A DNA stretch of 23,413 nucleotides. It comes from a virus. The translations under genes were made by a program, and so were the position numbers. Position 1 is the stretch's first letter. The number at the start of each line of letters is the position of its first letter. Shown piece after piece: positions 1 through 6,973 of this stretch. The stretch spans positions 1 to 23,413 of the IMG/VR virus record IMGVR_UViG_3300024518_001296. One strand, 5' to 3'. A model generated the notes under the pieces. The model was not told the DNA's origin, ran no database searches, and saw only the letters and a program-made list of their open reading frames with translations.

Positions 1-39
1 TTCCGCCAACTCAGCTGGTAGTACTCCGTTCTTAGCCAT
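1..39 (-). CDS. N-terminus of an unidentified protein (partial)
   Basis: Only the first 13 codons lie in the window; they read MAKNGVLPAELAE, and the gene runs off the left edge. The ATG at 39 is preceded on the minus strand by a strong AAAGGAG ribosome binding site, which also contains the end of the upstream gene (stop at 45-43). It is therefore the distal gene of the minus-strand unit starting at 965. Too little is visible for a family assignment. Confidence 0.6.
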   Translation of the reverse strand, partial: MAKNGVLPAELAE

Positions 40-42
40 GAT

Positions 43-612
43 TCATTCTCCTTTTATCTTAGCTACTGTTCCAATGTGTGCGTTAAAAATTTCCAAGTCG
101 ATCTCCTGCTTGCTTTCAATCCGCTCGCGTATAAGCTTCTTGAGTGTTTGAGGTTCGACCCAGGTTTTTGCCACGGTTTCAAAACCTTGGTTCTCAAGAT
201 CCGATTGCATCGCCCTTGCACGATTATCTTCACTCACGCCAAATCGAACGCTGACATCATTCTTAATAAAGTCAGCCGCCCCTATTTGTCGTAAGTGTTG
301 AAGTGCATTGTCGCGTTGCATTGGATCTTTAGGCATTGTACCGCTAACAAAGGTTGTCAGGCTTACCTTGTTGCCCTCTACTTCAACCTTATCAAGACCC
401 ATTTCAGACATCTTCGCCGGAATAAGGTCATATAAGTAACGCTCCCGCCTTCGCTTTGCGTCTTTCAGTGCATCCTCCGCAAGCCTGACCTCCTTCTCAA
501 TTGATCCCACAGTTTTGATCAACCCAGAAAGCTCTTTGCCTGTTTCGGTTGTAACATCATCAAACGCTTCCGCATCAGCGGTAATCGTACTCCACAAGTC
601 TTCTGTACTCAT
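43..612 (-). CDS. Phage protein of unknown function with N-terminal coiled coil (189 aa)
   Basis: I recognise no enzymatic motif. Residues about 25-65 are rich in Lys, Arg, Glu and Ala and look like a coiled coil, followed by a mixed alpha/beta region with a conserved-looking hydrophobic core. The ATG at 612 overlaps the stop of the upstream gene (TGATG arrangement), and GAGGAG lies at good distance, so translation is probably coupled. A TTG one codon earlier is possible but less likely. The charged coiled coil next to helicase and replication-type genes makes a DNA-metabolism accessory role conceivable, for example a Gam-like protein. That is inference only. Confidence 0.8.
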   Translation of the reverse strand: MSTEDLWSTITADAEAFDDVTTETGKELSGLIKTVGSIEKEVRLAEDALKDAKRRRERYLYDLIPAKMSEMGLDKVEVEGNKVSLTTFVSGTMPKDPMQRDNALQHLRQIGAADFIKNDVSVRFGVSEDNRARAMQSDLENQGFETVAKTWVEPQTLKKLIRERIESKQEIDLEIFNAHIGTVAKIKGE

Positions 613-965
613 CAACGTATCTCCTCGTCAGGTTTCAAGTTCTCAATGCCGCTGCCGCGCAGACCAATTTTCACGGGATAATAGGACTTCTCCATCTTGT
701 CCCACTTTAAAAGGTTGACACGCCCACGGTTTTCTTCCGCAGCAATAGCAAACGCCACACCAATGATCGCTGGATCACCCATAGCCAACAACCAATCGTC
801 ATCACTGAACCCACGAAGCTTCCGCCTGATTTGCGAAACCACTCGCGCCGGGTTTATATGAATTTGATCGAAGGGACTTGTAAGGGCTTCGAGATCACCC
901 CACTGCGAAGCTGACGTTATGTTCGCACGGGTGTTCTCTTGTGTGACAAATACTCTACTGTTCAT
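612..965 (-). CDS. Conserved phage protein, RVFVTQE type (117 aa)
   Basis: The start MNSRVFVTQE and the later segments FSDDDWLLAMGDPAIIG and NRGRVNLLKWD match, from memory, a small protein often found in tailed phages next to replication genes. Its function is not established. I chose the ATG at 965 because AGAAAGAAG lies upstream and a promoter-like pair (997-1025) is placed correctly. Reading further upstream would enter the divergent helicase gene. The gene is first in a minus-strand unit with the two genes to its left, and its stop overlaps the next start by one base. Confidence 0.82.
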   Translation of the reverse strand: MNSRVFVTQENTRANITSASQWGDLEALTSPFDQIHINPARVVSQIRRKLRGFSDDDWLLAMGDPAIIGVAFAIAAEENRGRVNLLKWDKMEKSYYPVKIGLRGSGIENLKPDEEIR

Positions 966-996
966 CGCTTTCTTCTTTCTCAGTTCTAACAACACG

Positions 997-1025
997 ATCC
1001 TAATGAATAAAAATTGTAATTGCAA
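997..1025 (-). promoter_or_regulatory. Sigma-70-like promoter for the leftward unit
   Basis: On the minus strand TTGCAA (1025-1020) and TAGGAT (1002-997) are 17 bases apart. Each matches 4 of 6 consensus positions. Transcription would start near 990, about 25 bases before the ATG at 965, and the leader would carry the AGAAAGAAG ribosome site. The -35 hexamer is self-complementary and shared with the divergent promoter. Confidence 0.45.
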
Positions 1026-1048
1026 TAGTAAATCATGGGATATATACT
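1020..1048 (+). promoter_or_regulatory. Sigma-70-like promoter for the helicase unit
   Basis: TTGCAA (1020-1025) and TATACT (1043-1048) are 17 bases apart; the -10 matches 5 of 6 positions. The predicted start point, about 1055, falls directly at the helicase ATG at 1056, so the message would be leaderless or nearly so. A CCATGCATGG palindrome (1050-1059) lies over the start point and could be an operator. Confidence 0.5.
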
Positions 1049-1055
1049 GCCATGC

Positions 1056-2504
1056 ATGGTCGACTACGAATATAAGACTAAACCATACCAGCATCAACAC
1101 GATGTTCTGATGCTTTCTTGGGACAAAAAGAACTGGGCCTACTTTATGGAAATGGGCACGGGCAAGTCTAAAGTGTGCATAGACAACGCCACCATGCTTC
1201 GGGAGCGTGGGGAGATCGACACGTTCATTGTTGTTGCCCCCAAGGGCGTTTACCGGAATTGGGCTAACCTTGAGATTCCGGCGCACATGCCGGATCGGGT
1301 TCGGGAGGATTGCCTGATGGCAATTTGGCGCCCAACACCACCACAGGCCTTGAAGCGGAACTTGTTGAGTTTTATGCAGCCGGCAGAGAACTTTCGCATT
1401 CTGGTGATGAACATCGAAGCACTGTCCACGGTCAAAGGACAAAAGTTTCTGGTCGGGGTTCTCAAGGCGTCACAAGCTCTTCTTGCGGTTGACGAGTCTA
1501 CGGCAATCAAGTCGCCCAAAGCCTCGAGGACAAAAGCCCTTCTCAAAATGTCGGAGCTGGCAAAGTACAAGCGCATCTTGACAGGCTTCCCGGTAACGCA
1601 GTCGCCTATGGATCTATGGGCGCAGTGTCGGTTTCTTGATAAGACCTTGCTTGGAGATTGCGGCGATAATTATTTTCAGTATCAGTATCGTTACGCTGTT
1701 ATGAAGCGTCAAAGCGTTGGCACACATTCCTTTAATCGGATTGTCGGGTACAGAAACCTGGAAGAACTATCTGGTTTTCTTAAAAGTTTTTCCAGTCGCG
1801 TAATGAAAGAGGAGTGCCTCGATCTTCCCGCCAAAATCTATACCCAGAGAAGCGTTACTCTCTCGGACGATCAGGCAAGAATTTATAATGATCTGAAAAA
1901 GTACGCTCTGGCGCACATAGAAGATGACGAGTTTATGACAGCCAATAATGTTATGACCCAGCTTCTACGGATGCAGCAAGTTCTCTCTGGTCATACAAAG
2001 TCCGACAGCGGCCAAGTGATGGAGATTAAGGACAACCGTCTCAACGAGCTTATGGATTGTCTGGAAGAAGTCGAAGGCAAAGCTATCATCTGGTCCCGAT
2101 TCCGGTACGACATAAAACGTATCTCGGAGGCCTTAACCAAGAAATATGGCTCATGGTCCACGGTTACCTACTTCGGAGACACGTCTGACGAAGCACGGTC
2201 CAAGGCCATTGAGAACTTTCAGGAAGGCGATGCTCAGTTCTTTATCGGCAACCCGCAGACAGGCGGGTATGGAATAACTTTAACGGCAGCGCAAACTGTA
2301 ATTTATTTTGCAAACAGCTTTGACCTGGCGATACGGATGCAGTCAGAAGATCGAGCGCACCGCATTGGCCAGACAGAGCATGTAAACTACATAGATTTGA
2401 TTTCGGAAGGAACTATTGACGAACAGATTGTCAAAGCCTTGCGAGACAAGATGGATATTGCCAGCGTGGTGATGGGAGAGGAACTTAAAGAATGGCTGAG
2501 ATAG
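1056..2504 (+). CDS. SNF2-family DEAD/DEAH-type helicase (482 aa)
   Basis: This is a superfamily 2 helicase of the SNF2-like type common in phages, an ATP-dependent DNA translocase or helicase used in replication or recombination. Visible motifs, counted from the ATG at 1056: a Q-like YQHQ near residue 11; Walker A MGTGKSK at 33-39; VVAPKGV (motif Ia); DEST at about 146-149 (motif II); LTGFP (motif III); and SEDRAHRIGQ in the C-terminal RecA-like domain (motif VI). The length suits the phage family. An in-frame ATG at 1035 would add seven residues, but neither start has a ribosome site. The promoter at 1020-1048 favours 1056. It is the first gene of a plus unit with four small genes behind it. 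Confidence 0.92.
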   Translation: MVDYEYKTKPYQHQHDVLMLSWDKKNWAYFMEMGTGKSKVCIDNATMLRERGEIDTFIVVAPKGVYRNWANLEIPAHMPDRVREDCLMAIWRPTPPQALKRNLLSFMQPAENFRILVMNIEALSTVKGQKFLVGVLKASQALLAVDESTAIKSPKASRTKALLKMSELAKYKRILTGFPVTQSPMDLWAQCRFLDKTLLGDCGDNYFQYQYRYAVMKRQSVGTHSFNRIVGYRNLEELSGFLKSFSSRVMKEECLDLPAKIYTQRSVTLSDDQARIYNDLKKYALAHIEDDEFMTANNVMTQLLRMQQVLSGHTKSDSGQVMEIKDNRLNELMDCLEEVEGKAIIWSRFRYDIKRISEALTKKYGSWSTVTYFGDTSDEARSKAIENFQEGDAQFFIGNPQTGGYGITLTAAQTVIYFANSFDLAIRMQSEDRAHRIGQTEHVNYIDLISEGTIDEQIVKALRDKMDIASVVMGEELKEWLR

Positions 2505-2520
2505 ATTAAAGGAGAAAATC

Positions 2521-2733
2521 ATGGGAGCCGTTAAACAAGCTATGTTAGACGAGTTGTGGAAAGAGGAATCAGAGCACGTTTTGGATATGTTTATTGAAGG
2601 AATGCGAAATTCTGGCTTTGATAATGAAGAAATAATCAAAGCCGTTATTGAGCGTTGCGACCCTGATCTGAGTCCCTTTTATGAAGAACTAGTACAACAG
2701 GAAAAACACATGAAGGAGATAACGAATGCCTGA
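2521..2733 (+). CDS. Small acidic protein of unknown function (70 aa)
   Basis: A strong ribosome site (AAAGGAGAA) lies seven bases before the ATG, 16 bases after the helicase stop. The product is mainly helical, with many Glu and Asp residues and no recognisable motif. Its end overlaps the start of the next gene by eight bases, which indicates coupled translation with the helicase operon. I do not recognise the family. Confidence 0.75.
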   Translation: MGAVKQAMLDELWKEESEHVLDMFIEGMRNSGFDNEEIIKAVIERCDPDLSPFYEELVQQEKHMKEITNA

Positions 2734-2917
2734 TATTAAGAAGTACAAAAGTGTAGCGGTGCCAATCCCGACATGGGAGAAGCTTTGGGAGATGGCTGAG
2801 AAGAACCACAGATCCCCCGCGCAGCAGATTGCTTTTTTAGTAGATGTTTCAGAGAACACGCCAAAGGATTCTGACGTGATGCATCTTTATTCTAATTTGC
2901 AGATTGCTGACGCATGA
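2726..2917 (+). CDS. Small ribbon-helix-helix-like protein (63 aa)
   Basis: The pattern YKSVAVPIPTWEKLWEMAEKN, a short beta strand followed by two helices, resembles the Arc/CopG/ParD ribbon-helix-helix DNA-binding fold, in which the strand contacts DNA. The beta segment is near residues 7-14 and the helices near 16-40. AAGGAGATAACG precedes the ATG, and the gene overlaps its upstream neighbour by eight bases and its downstream neighbour by four. It could be a transcriptional regulator of the phage or an antitoxin-like protein. No clear toxin partner is next to it. Confidence 0.7.
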   Translation: MPDIKKYKSVAVPIPTWEKLWEMAEKNHRSPAQQIAFLVDVSENTPKDSDVMHLYSNLQIADA

Positions 2918-3168
2918 ATTTAGAAAACTTTTACCAAGAGGTTCGGGCTACGGAAACCAGTTGCTCCGACCTCACGGGCGCGGGGAAAACAGTTGTTCTT
3001 TTTCGTGTTGCGCTTGAAACAGGTGCGAGGGAAATGGGGATGCTTTCCGTCTTGCATTTGATATCCAAGTTGATGACGGCAACTCTTGGTATTATGAACG
3101 ATGACGATGAATGTTCCTTTGAAGAAATTCTGGATGAATTTGAAGTGGAAAACAAGATATCCCATTAA
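2914..3168 (+). CDS. Protein of unknown function (84 aa)
   Basis: Translation begins in an ATGA overlap with the preceding gene. The middle (residues about 25-60) is hydrophobic and helical, and the tail is acidic (DDDEC, EEILDEFEVE). Residues LTGAGKT resemble a piece of a P-loop, but nothing else supports an ATPase in 84 residues, so I treat this as chance. Another protein overlaps its last 35 bases. Function unknown. Confidence 0.6.
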   Translation: MNLENFYQEVRATETSCSDLTGAGKTVVLFRVALETGAREMGMLSVLHLISKLMTATLGIMNDDDECSFEEILDEFEVENKISH

Positions 3169-3388
3169 TTGGGACTTACCCGTTCATTGGGCGGAAATTC
3201 TTTTTGCTATACGAAAAGAAAATAATCTGTCACGTAAAGATCTTGCTGAAATGTCCGGGGTTTCTTCAAGCACGATTGAAAACTACGAAAAGAAAAAGAT
3301 TAAAGAGCCCTCTATTTACAAGGTCGAACAACTCCTTAACGCCATGGGGTATGATTTGGATGCCTTAAAATACCGCAGACATCCCTAA
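3134..3388 (+). CDS. Helix-turn-helix (XRE/Cro type) DNA-binding protein (84 aa)
   Basis: A classic XRE helix-turn-helix is visible: IRKENNLSRKDLAEMSGVSS followed by STIENYEKKK, at roughly residues 23-55. Such proteins bind operators as dimers. The ATG at 3134 is chosen because the in-frame ATG at 3101 lies deeper inside the preceding gene, but 3101 is possible. It is the last gene of the helicase unit, and its stop overlaps the stop of the convergent cell-wall hydrolase gene. It is the best candidate in the window for a protein acting on the palindromic operators at the phage promoters. That link is inference. Confidence 0.78.
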   Translation: MNLKWKTRYPINWDLPVHWAEILFAIRKENNLSRKDLAEMSGVSSSTIENYEKKKIKEPSIYKVEQLLNAMGYDLDALKYRRHP

Positions 3389-3870
3389 CTACCCTTTTTG
3401 TTAGCGTAAAAAATATGCTCCCCTATCTGCTTTTTCTTTTTCAATACCAATGCCCACGATGGTTGGACTGATGTAGCATGATAATGGGTTGCGTCTTCTA
3501 ACCCTTCTATCTTTACACTACTTGAAATAAGCATCCCCGCTATATCGAGGGCCACGGTCCATGGTTTCTTTTCAGCTGGGCGCTCTGGCTTGCCATCACA
3601 CCAATAGCTGAACTGGCACTTGTGGCGAACAGGGTTACCCCTCCAGTATCGGCCCTGTTTTACCACACTGCAAATGTTATCTGGGTATCGGGGGTCATTT
3701 ACCCTATTTCTGATGACAACCCCCACCGCCAGCATCCCACGCCAACCTTGATCCCTGGCCTCGTAATAAACGGCTTCGGCTAGGCATATTCTGCCATCGT
3801 TGTCATCGGCATAAAGTCGCCCACTAACTACGGCCATCGTAATGACTACTACCATCGCAAACTTAATCAT
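3385..3870 (-). CDS. Cell-wall hydrolase, SleB/Hydrolase_2 type (probable endolysin, 161 aa)
   Basis: This resembles the Hydrolase_2 (SleB-like) family, whose members cut peptidoglycan as lytic transglycosylases or amidases. Key segments are LAEAVYYEARDQG (residues about 30-42, with the likely catalytic Glu37), GVVIRNRV, CQFSYWCDG and ATHYHA (about 127-132). An N-terminal hydrophobic segment, residues 3-20, looks like a signal peptide or a signal-anchor-release segment, so export through the Sec system is likely. It is the last gene of the long minus operon and overlaps its upstream neighbour by eight bases. It lies far from the spanin-like pair at 20.6-21.3 kb. Confidence 0.85.
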   Translation of the reverse strand: MIKFAMVVVITMAVVSGRLYADDNDGRICLAEAVYYEARDQGWRGMLAVGVVIRNRVNDPRYPDNICSVVKQGRYWRGNPVRHKCQFSYWCDGKPERPAEKKPWTVALDIAGMLISSSVKIEGLEDATHYHATSVQPSWALVLKKKKQIGEHIFYANKKGS

Positions 3871-4105
3871 TCATCACCCCTTGGCTGTCGCATTCTTGGC
3901 AAGGCTCTGTGACTGCCCAGTTCTTCCTGTCGAACAAATAACCAAGGCCTCGACAAACGGGGCACACTGTTCCCATGGGGTGAGCATATTGCCCTACGAC
4001 GCCGTTCTTTGTGCAGCTTGTTTCACCCATTTTCAAGCCGCCCGAAAGTTTGATCTGTCGCCGAAGATCAGCAGCCCCCATTATGGTTTCGTCGTAGACC
4101 GTCAT
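3863..4105 (-). CDS. Small zinc-ribbon protein, DnaJ-like CxxCxGxG motif (80 aa)
   Basis: CPVCRGLGY and CQECDSQG form two CxxCxGxG-like knuckles, as in the DnaJ central zinc finger; residues about 48-76. The N-terminus contains basic and hydrophobic residues but no domain I recognise. The protein is probably cytoplasmic and zinc-binding. The stop overlaps the start of the hydrolase gene. No good ribosome site is close to the ATG at 4105; AGGAAGGAG lies about 15 bases upstream, so the ATG eight codons later (MGAADLRR) is an alternative. Confidence 0.7.
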   Translation of the reverse strand: MTVYDETIMGAADLRRQIKLSGGLKMGETSCTKNGVVGQYAHPMGTVCPVCRGLGYLFDRKNWAVTEPCQECDSQGVMND

Positions 4106-4111
4106 TAAAAA

Positions 4112-4315
4112 TCAGTTCAACTCCTTCCTGAGACGGGCGCGGAGAACCTCCGCATGGCTTTCCCAAATGGCTTTAACCTCTGGATCACGCGCCCTGTCCC
4201 GTGCTTCGGTACATTTGAACGCTTTCTGAAGTAGCCTGTCTGGTTGAGGTTCAGATCCCTGTAACCGAGATCCAATCCACTCCATGCCTTTAAGAAACTT
4301 TTCTGCCTCATTCAT
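4112..4315 (-). CDS. Small helical protein of unknown function (67 aa)
   Basis: The start at 4315 (MNEAEKFLKGM) sits in an ATGAATGA overlap with the stop of the upstream gene, which makes coupled translation likely. The longer reading frame would cover most of the upstream gene and has no support. The product is Arg/Glu rich and helical (ARDRARDPEVKAIWESHAEVL), without a recognisable motif. Confidence 0.62.
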   Translation of the reverse strand: MNEAEKFLKGMEWIGSRLQGSEPQPDRLLQKAFKCTEARDRARDPEVKAIWESHAEVLRARLRKELN

Positions 4316-4550
4316 CGTCCGGTCCCAAGAACCAGTCATACTTATCAACCATTGCTTTACAGTTTGAACAACCCGAAGCAACCCAAGCAAAGTGGTAAGC
4401 GGTTTCGTTGTGTCCACAATGAGGACAAACAATAACCTTGCCTTTTTTACCAGCGCGACACCATTTATAAACACGCTTCAAACCCTTTGAATTAAACGGT
4501 TCTACTTTTTCTTCCTCAACACACCCAAATAACCATGTTAAAAATCCCAT
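4308..4550 (-). CDS. Small zinc-ribbon protein with hydrophobic N-terminus (80 aa)
   Basis: CPHCGHNE and CSNCK (residues about 42-65) form a four-cysteine zinc ribbon. The N-terminus MGFLTWLFGC is strongly hydrophobic but short. The ATG at 4550 is preceded by AAAGGAGAATGAA, the same ribosome site as found before position 39 and 2521, so the upstream ATG at 4574 is rejected. The gene lies just behind the PAPS-reductase-like gene. No function can be assigned. Confidence 0.75.
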   Translation of the reverse strand: MGFLTWLFGCVEEEKVEPFNSKGLKRVYKWCRAGKKGKVIVCPHCGHNETAYHFAWVASGCSNCKAMVDKYDWFLGPDDE

Positions 4551-4561
4551 TTCATTCTCCT

Positions 4562-5419
4562 TTATAATCCACACATTCCTTCACACTCATTTTGCATCAG
4601 ATCCTTAAACAGTTCTCCCTGTCCAAGTTCCTCCGCAGTACTAAAATCAACATCACGCAACGGAATACGTTTAGCGTGTAAGAACCGTGCGCCTTGAAAT
4701 CTTCCTTCACCTTCTCGAAGTAAATCATCCACAACGCAAGCTTCCTCAAACTCTTCTGGAAAATTATGTTTTAAATCCCTCCACTCATTATCATTGTGAA
4801 AGGGACAACCAACACAGGCGCTCTTGACCAGAACCCTGTCTGGATAGTTTTCGGTAAACCACTTCAAGCAATCGCGCCGTGTCATTTCTTTTTCTAACAA
4901 CGGCCAACGGTTTGTGACCCATGAGTCGGCGTTTTCCTTAACCCGCATCATCTCATCCCTGGATATCCCTATCCACATCTCCACCATTAAATCTTTAGGC
5001 GTTCTCTGGCGTGGTTTAAGGCCGGCTAACTCACGAACCTTTTTGCGTATGGGTTTGAGTTTATATTCACTTGTGCATTGTCGTCGGGCCATTCCCTTGC
5101 TGCCGTCTTCGTTAAGAATAAAAAACGGTATGGCGGCAAAACTGTGCCCTGTCGTGTTGATGTTTGTTTCAAGGTCGTTCTTGATATTCCCACGCTGGAC
5201 GCGATAAACAGGAAACGATAGTTGCTGTTCGAGCCACTCGAGATGCTGGTACACGGACAATGGTTCCCAGCCCGTGTCAGCAAATACGGCGCAATCAGGG
5301 CGAGGCCCAATCTCACCTTTTTCGGCTTTCAAAGCCATAACAGAAGACTGAACACCAGCACCCAAACTAATCACTCGCAGGGAGGCATTTTCTACCGGAT
5401 TGAACCAATTATTTTCCAT
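4562..5419 (-). CDS. PAPS reductase / ATP-pyrophosphatase family protein (285 aa)
   Basis: Residues about 15-30 (RVISLGAGVQSSVMA) match the PP-loop that binds ATP in the adenine-nucleotide alpha-hydrolase / PAPS reductase superfamily. CTSEYK (Cys115) and CVGCPFHND (Cys202, Cys205) are cysteines typical of the phage versions, possibly binding an iron-sulphur cluster or zinc. Members adenylate or reduce sulphur compounds, and some (DndC) act in DNA phosphorothioation. The substrate of the phage forms is not known. In this operon it lies with a C5-methyltransferase-like gene, so a role in nucleic-acid modification is possible. The family call is firm; the role is inference. Confidence 0.85.
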   Translation of the reverse strand: MENNWFNPVENASLRVISLGAGVQSSVMALKAEKGEIGPRPDCAVFADTGWEPLSVYQHLEWLEQQLSFPVYRVQRGNIKNDLETNINTTGHSFAAIPFFILNEDGSKGMARRQCTSEYKLKPIRKKVRELAGLKPRQRTPKDLMVEMWIGISRDEMMRVKENADSWVTNRWPLLEKEMTRRDCLKWFTENYPDRVLVKSACVGCPFHNDNEWRDLKHNFPEEFEEACVVDDLLREGEGRFQGARFLHAKRIPLRDVDFSTAEELGQGELFKDLMQNECEGMCGL

Positions 5420-5427
5420 AATCTATT

Positions 5428-5568
5428 TTAACCGTCTGTAGCATCTTCAAGCCAAGCCTCTTCCTCCGGCGTCTGGGGCGCAGTGTCATGCCACACAGGC
5501 CCGTCACCAAAAACCGCGATGACGGGCGTACCATCAGCAAGCCGTATAGGCATTCTCCATTTTTTCAT
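5428..5568 (-). CDS. Micro-protein of unknown function (46 aa)
   Basis: The product begins MKKWRMPIRLADGTPVIAVF and ends in an acidic, helical tail (TPEEEAWLEDATDG). The start overlaps the stop of the 20-aa gene (ATGA). The beta-hairpin-like N-terminus and acidic tail suggest a small folded cytoplasmic protein. Support comes from its exact fit between coupled neighbours and the 8-base gap to the PAPS-reductase-like gene. Confidence 0.6.
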   Translation of the reverse strand: MKKWRMPIRLADGTPVIAVFGDGPVWHDTAPQTPEEEAWLEDATDG

Positions 5569-5627
5569 AGAAAAAGTATCCCCACTACAACAGCAGTTAT
5601 CCAAAAGATGGCGTAAGCTTCCAACAT
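5565..5627 (-). CDS. Putative 20-aa single-pass membrane peptide
   Basis: The 21 codons encode MLEAYAIFWITAVVVGILFL, which is almost entirely one hydrophobic helix. GAGGTG lies eight bases before the ATG and overlaps the stop of the preceding micro-gene. The stop overlaps the next ATG. The tight spacing, clear ribosome site and membrane-helix composition support expression. Length is far below usual gene-calling limits. Confidence 0.5.
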   Translation of the reverse strand: MLEAYAIFWITAVVVGILFL

Positions 5628-5636
5628 AATATCACC

Positions 5637-5726
5637 TCAAAAATACTGGAAAAACCCAGCGATTAAAGAACCCACAAAAATCATAGCAAAATATTCCCAA
5701 CCCATTTTCTTCTTCCTCTTTTTCAT
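5637..5726 (-). CDS. Putative 29-aa basic membrane peptide
   Basis: MKKRKKKMGWEYFAMIFVGS is followed by LIAGFFQYF. Seven mostly basic residues precede one hydrophobic helix of about 18 residues, the classic topology of a small inner-membrane peptide with a cytoplasmic N-terminus. The ATG overlaps the stop of the zinc-ribbon gene (ATGA). It could be a small holin-like or host-interacting peptide; that is speculation. Confidence 0.5.
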   Translation of the reverse strand: MKKRKKKMGWEYFAMIFVGSLIAGFFQYF

Positions 5727-5872
5727 AAAATTAGATCCTCAAAACAATTCTTCTGTTCAGCCGTGATTTCGCCTTGGCAATCACAAGCGTCACAACCAGC
5801 AGTGCCTTCTTCGTCACGCACGTACCCGTTGCCGTAGCACACGGGACATGGAACTTTTTCTGTATCAATCAT
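5723..5872 (-). CDS. Small zinc-ribbon protein, DnaJ-like motif (49 aa)
   Basis: CPVCYGNGYV and CDACDCQGE form a CxxCxGxG pair like one repeat of the DnaJ zinc finger. The ATG at 5872 is preceded by GAGAGGAGAAATAG, a strong ribosome site; the longer frame starting at 5935 lies within the methyltransferase gene and is rejected. The gene starts one base after the methyltransferase stop and overlaps the 29-aa gene. Confidence 0.75.
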   Translation of the reverse strand: MIDTEKVPCPVCYGNGYVRDEEGTAGCDACDCQGEITAEQKNCFEDLIL

Positions 5873-5873
5873 T

Positions 5874-6632
5874 CTATTTCTCCTCTCTTTGGTTTGCCAA
5901 GAATACCGCCTTCGCAAAACCTCGCGGCGTTGCACTTCGGATGTTCTTGGTTTTCAGTGATTTCCCACCTGTCTTTGCTTGGATAGGGGATAAGTTGCTC
6001 CCTTTCTTAGGATCTTTTCGCTTGCATACCACGTTGATAAAAGGGACATCCTTTTTCTCTGGCATCGTAAAACCACTCCCTGTCCAAAGACAAGTGCGCT
6101 TTCGGTATGCATCCCGTGGCGGTATTATATCTGGCCAGCGTGGGTGCTGATCATCCCGTGGCAAATAACCCCCAAACTCATAGGGGTTAAACATATGATC
6201 TGGCTTTCTCCACAATCTGGACAAGGCGCCCACAGGGTTTTCAATGTAGTGGGGGCAACCAAACGCCGCCCCCAAGAACGAACATTTCATCACATGGTTC
6301 GCCGCCTCAGTTTGGAAGAAAGGGCGTTCTTTTGCCTTCTTTGACCACCACACAGCACCCGCCGCGCTCAGATCAGTGCAAGGCGGGAAGGCTGACATAA
6401 AAGCCACCTTCCCCGAATGCCGCACCAAAATTTCCAGCAACGTCTCGTGATCGTAAAGATCCGCATGAAAATAAAAAGTCGCCGGACCTTTCCTCATATT
6501 TTTCAGTCCTGTTATGTCCATTGGTTCAGCGACGTGCTGGATGTCATACGCGAAGCAGTCATAGCCGGCCTCTGCCCACGGTTGAAGTGCTTCGCCCGTA
6601 TAGTCATAAAGTGAGATGACTTGATTTTTCAT
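5874..6632 (-). CDS. DNA cytosine-C5 methyltransferase-like protein (252 aa)
   Basis: Residues 5-30 (VISLYDYTGEALQPWAEAGY) resemble motif I, the AdoMet-binding loop. SAFPPCTDLS at 80-89 carries the catalytic Pro-Cys (Cys85), and ENP at about 131-133 is motif VI. These point to transfer of a methyl group to cytosine C5. The protein is shorter than standard Dcm-type enzymes (about 350-450 aa) and a clear target-recognition domain is not visible, as in other short phage versions. The start at 6632 lies 29 bases inside the upstream gene and has GGAG/AAGGGA before it. Some phage relatives may modify nucleotides rather than DNA, so the substrate is uncertain. Confidence 0.72.
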   Translation of the reverse strand: MKNQVISLYDYTGEALQPWAEAGYDCFAYDIQHVAEPMDITGLKNMRKGPATFYFHADLYDHETLLEILVRHSGKVAFMSAFPPCTDLSAAGAVWWSKKAKERPFFQTEAANHVMKCSFLGAAFGCPHYIENPVGALSRLWRKPDHMFNPYEFGGYLPRDDQHPRWPDIIPPRDAYRKRTCLWTGSGFTMPEKKDVPFINVVCKRKDPKKGSNLSPIQAKTGGKSLKTKNIRSATPRGFAKAVFLANQREEK

Positions 6633-6906
6633 GTCCCTTGCTCCCAATAAAGGCCCGATTCACCGGCGATAATTCGTAATAGCCGCTTATTATCTCATCC
6701 TGCAGCTGGTCCTCCATTATCTCGGAGGAGCCGCCGCCGCCATTTACCAAACACATCAACGTGTAGTGATAGGAGGTGACGGTGCTGTCGCCTCTAGAGC
6801 GTGTCTCCGTGCGCGACAAAACACGCTCCTTGATTACAATTGTCTGGTAACCCAACAGCGTCTGGTTTTCTTGATCGCGAAGTATATATTCTGATCCAAT
6901 GAACAT
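6604..6906 (-). CDS. Protein of unknown function (100 aa)
   Basis: The ATG at 6906 follows AAAGGAGAAAGACA, an excellent ribosome site. The product is mostly beta-prone (IVIKERVLSRTET, STVTSYHYTLMCLV) and contains a glycine cluster at residues about 57-60. No family is recognised. It is followed, with a 29-base overlap, by the methyltransferase-like gene. Confidence 0.75.
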   Translation of the reverse strand: MFIGSEYILRDQENQTLLGYQTIVIKERVLSRTETRSRGDSTVTSYHYTLMCLVNGGGGSSEIMEDQLQDEIISGYYELSPVNRAFIGSKGHEKSSHLTL

Positions 6907-6973
6907 TGTCTTTCTCCTTTCTAAATGAATACTTAACGACGTTGGGTGTTTTCATTTAAGTGACCCCCGTTAA

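Noticed and set aside
966-1442. N-terminal extension of the 117-aa minus gene into the helicase gene
   Set aside because: The extension is antisense to helicase codons and crosses the divergent promoter region; the ATG at 965 has a ribosome site.
2914-3168. P-loop ATPase (LTGAGKT)
   Set aside because: No Walker B or other ATPase motif, and the protein is too short.
6794-6955. Minus-strand frame starting MKTPNVVKYSFRKEK
   Set aside because: It overlaps the better supported gene at 6604-6906 nearly completely and has only a poor ribosome site.
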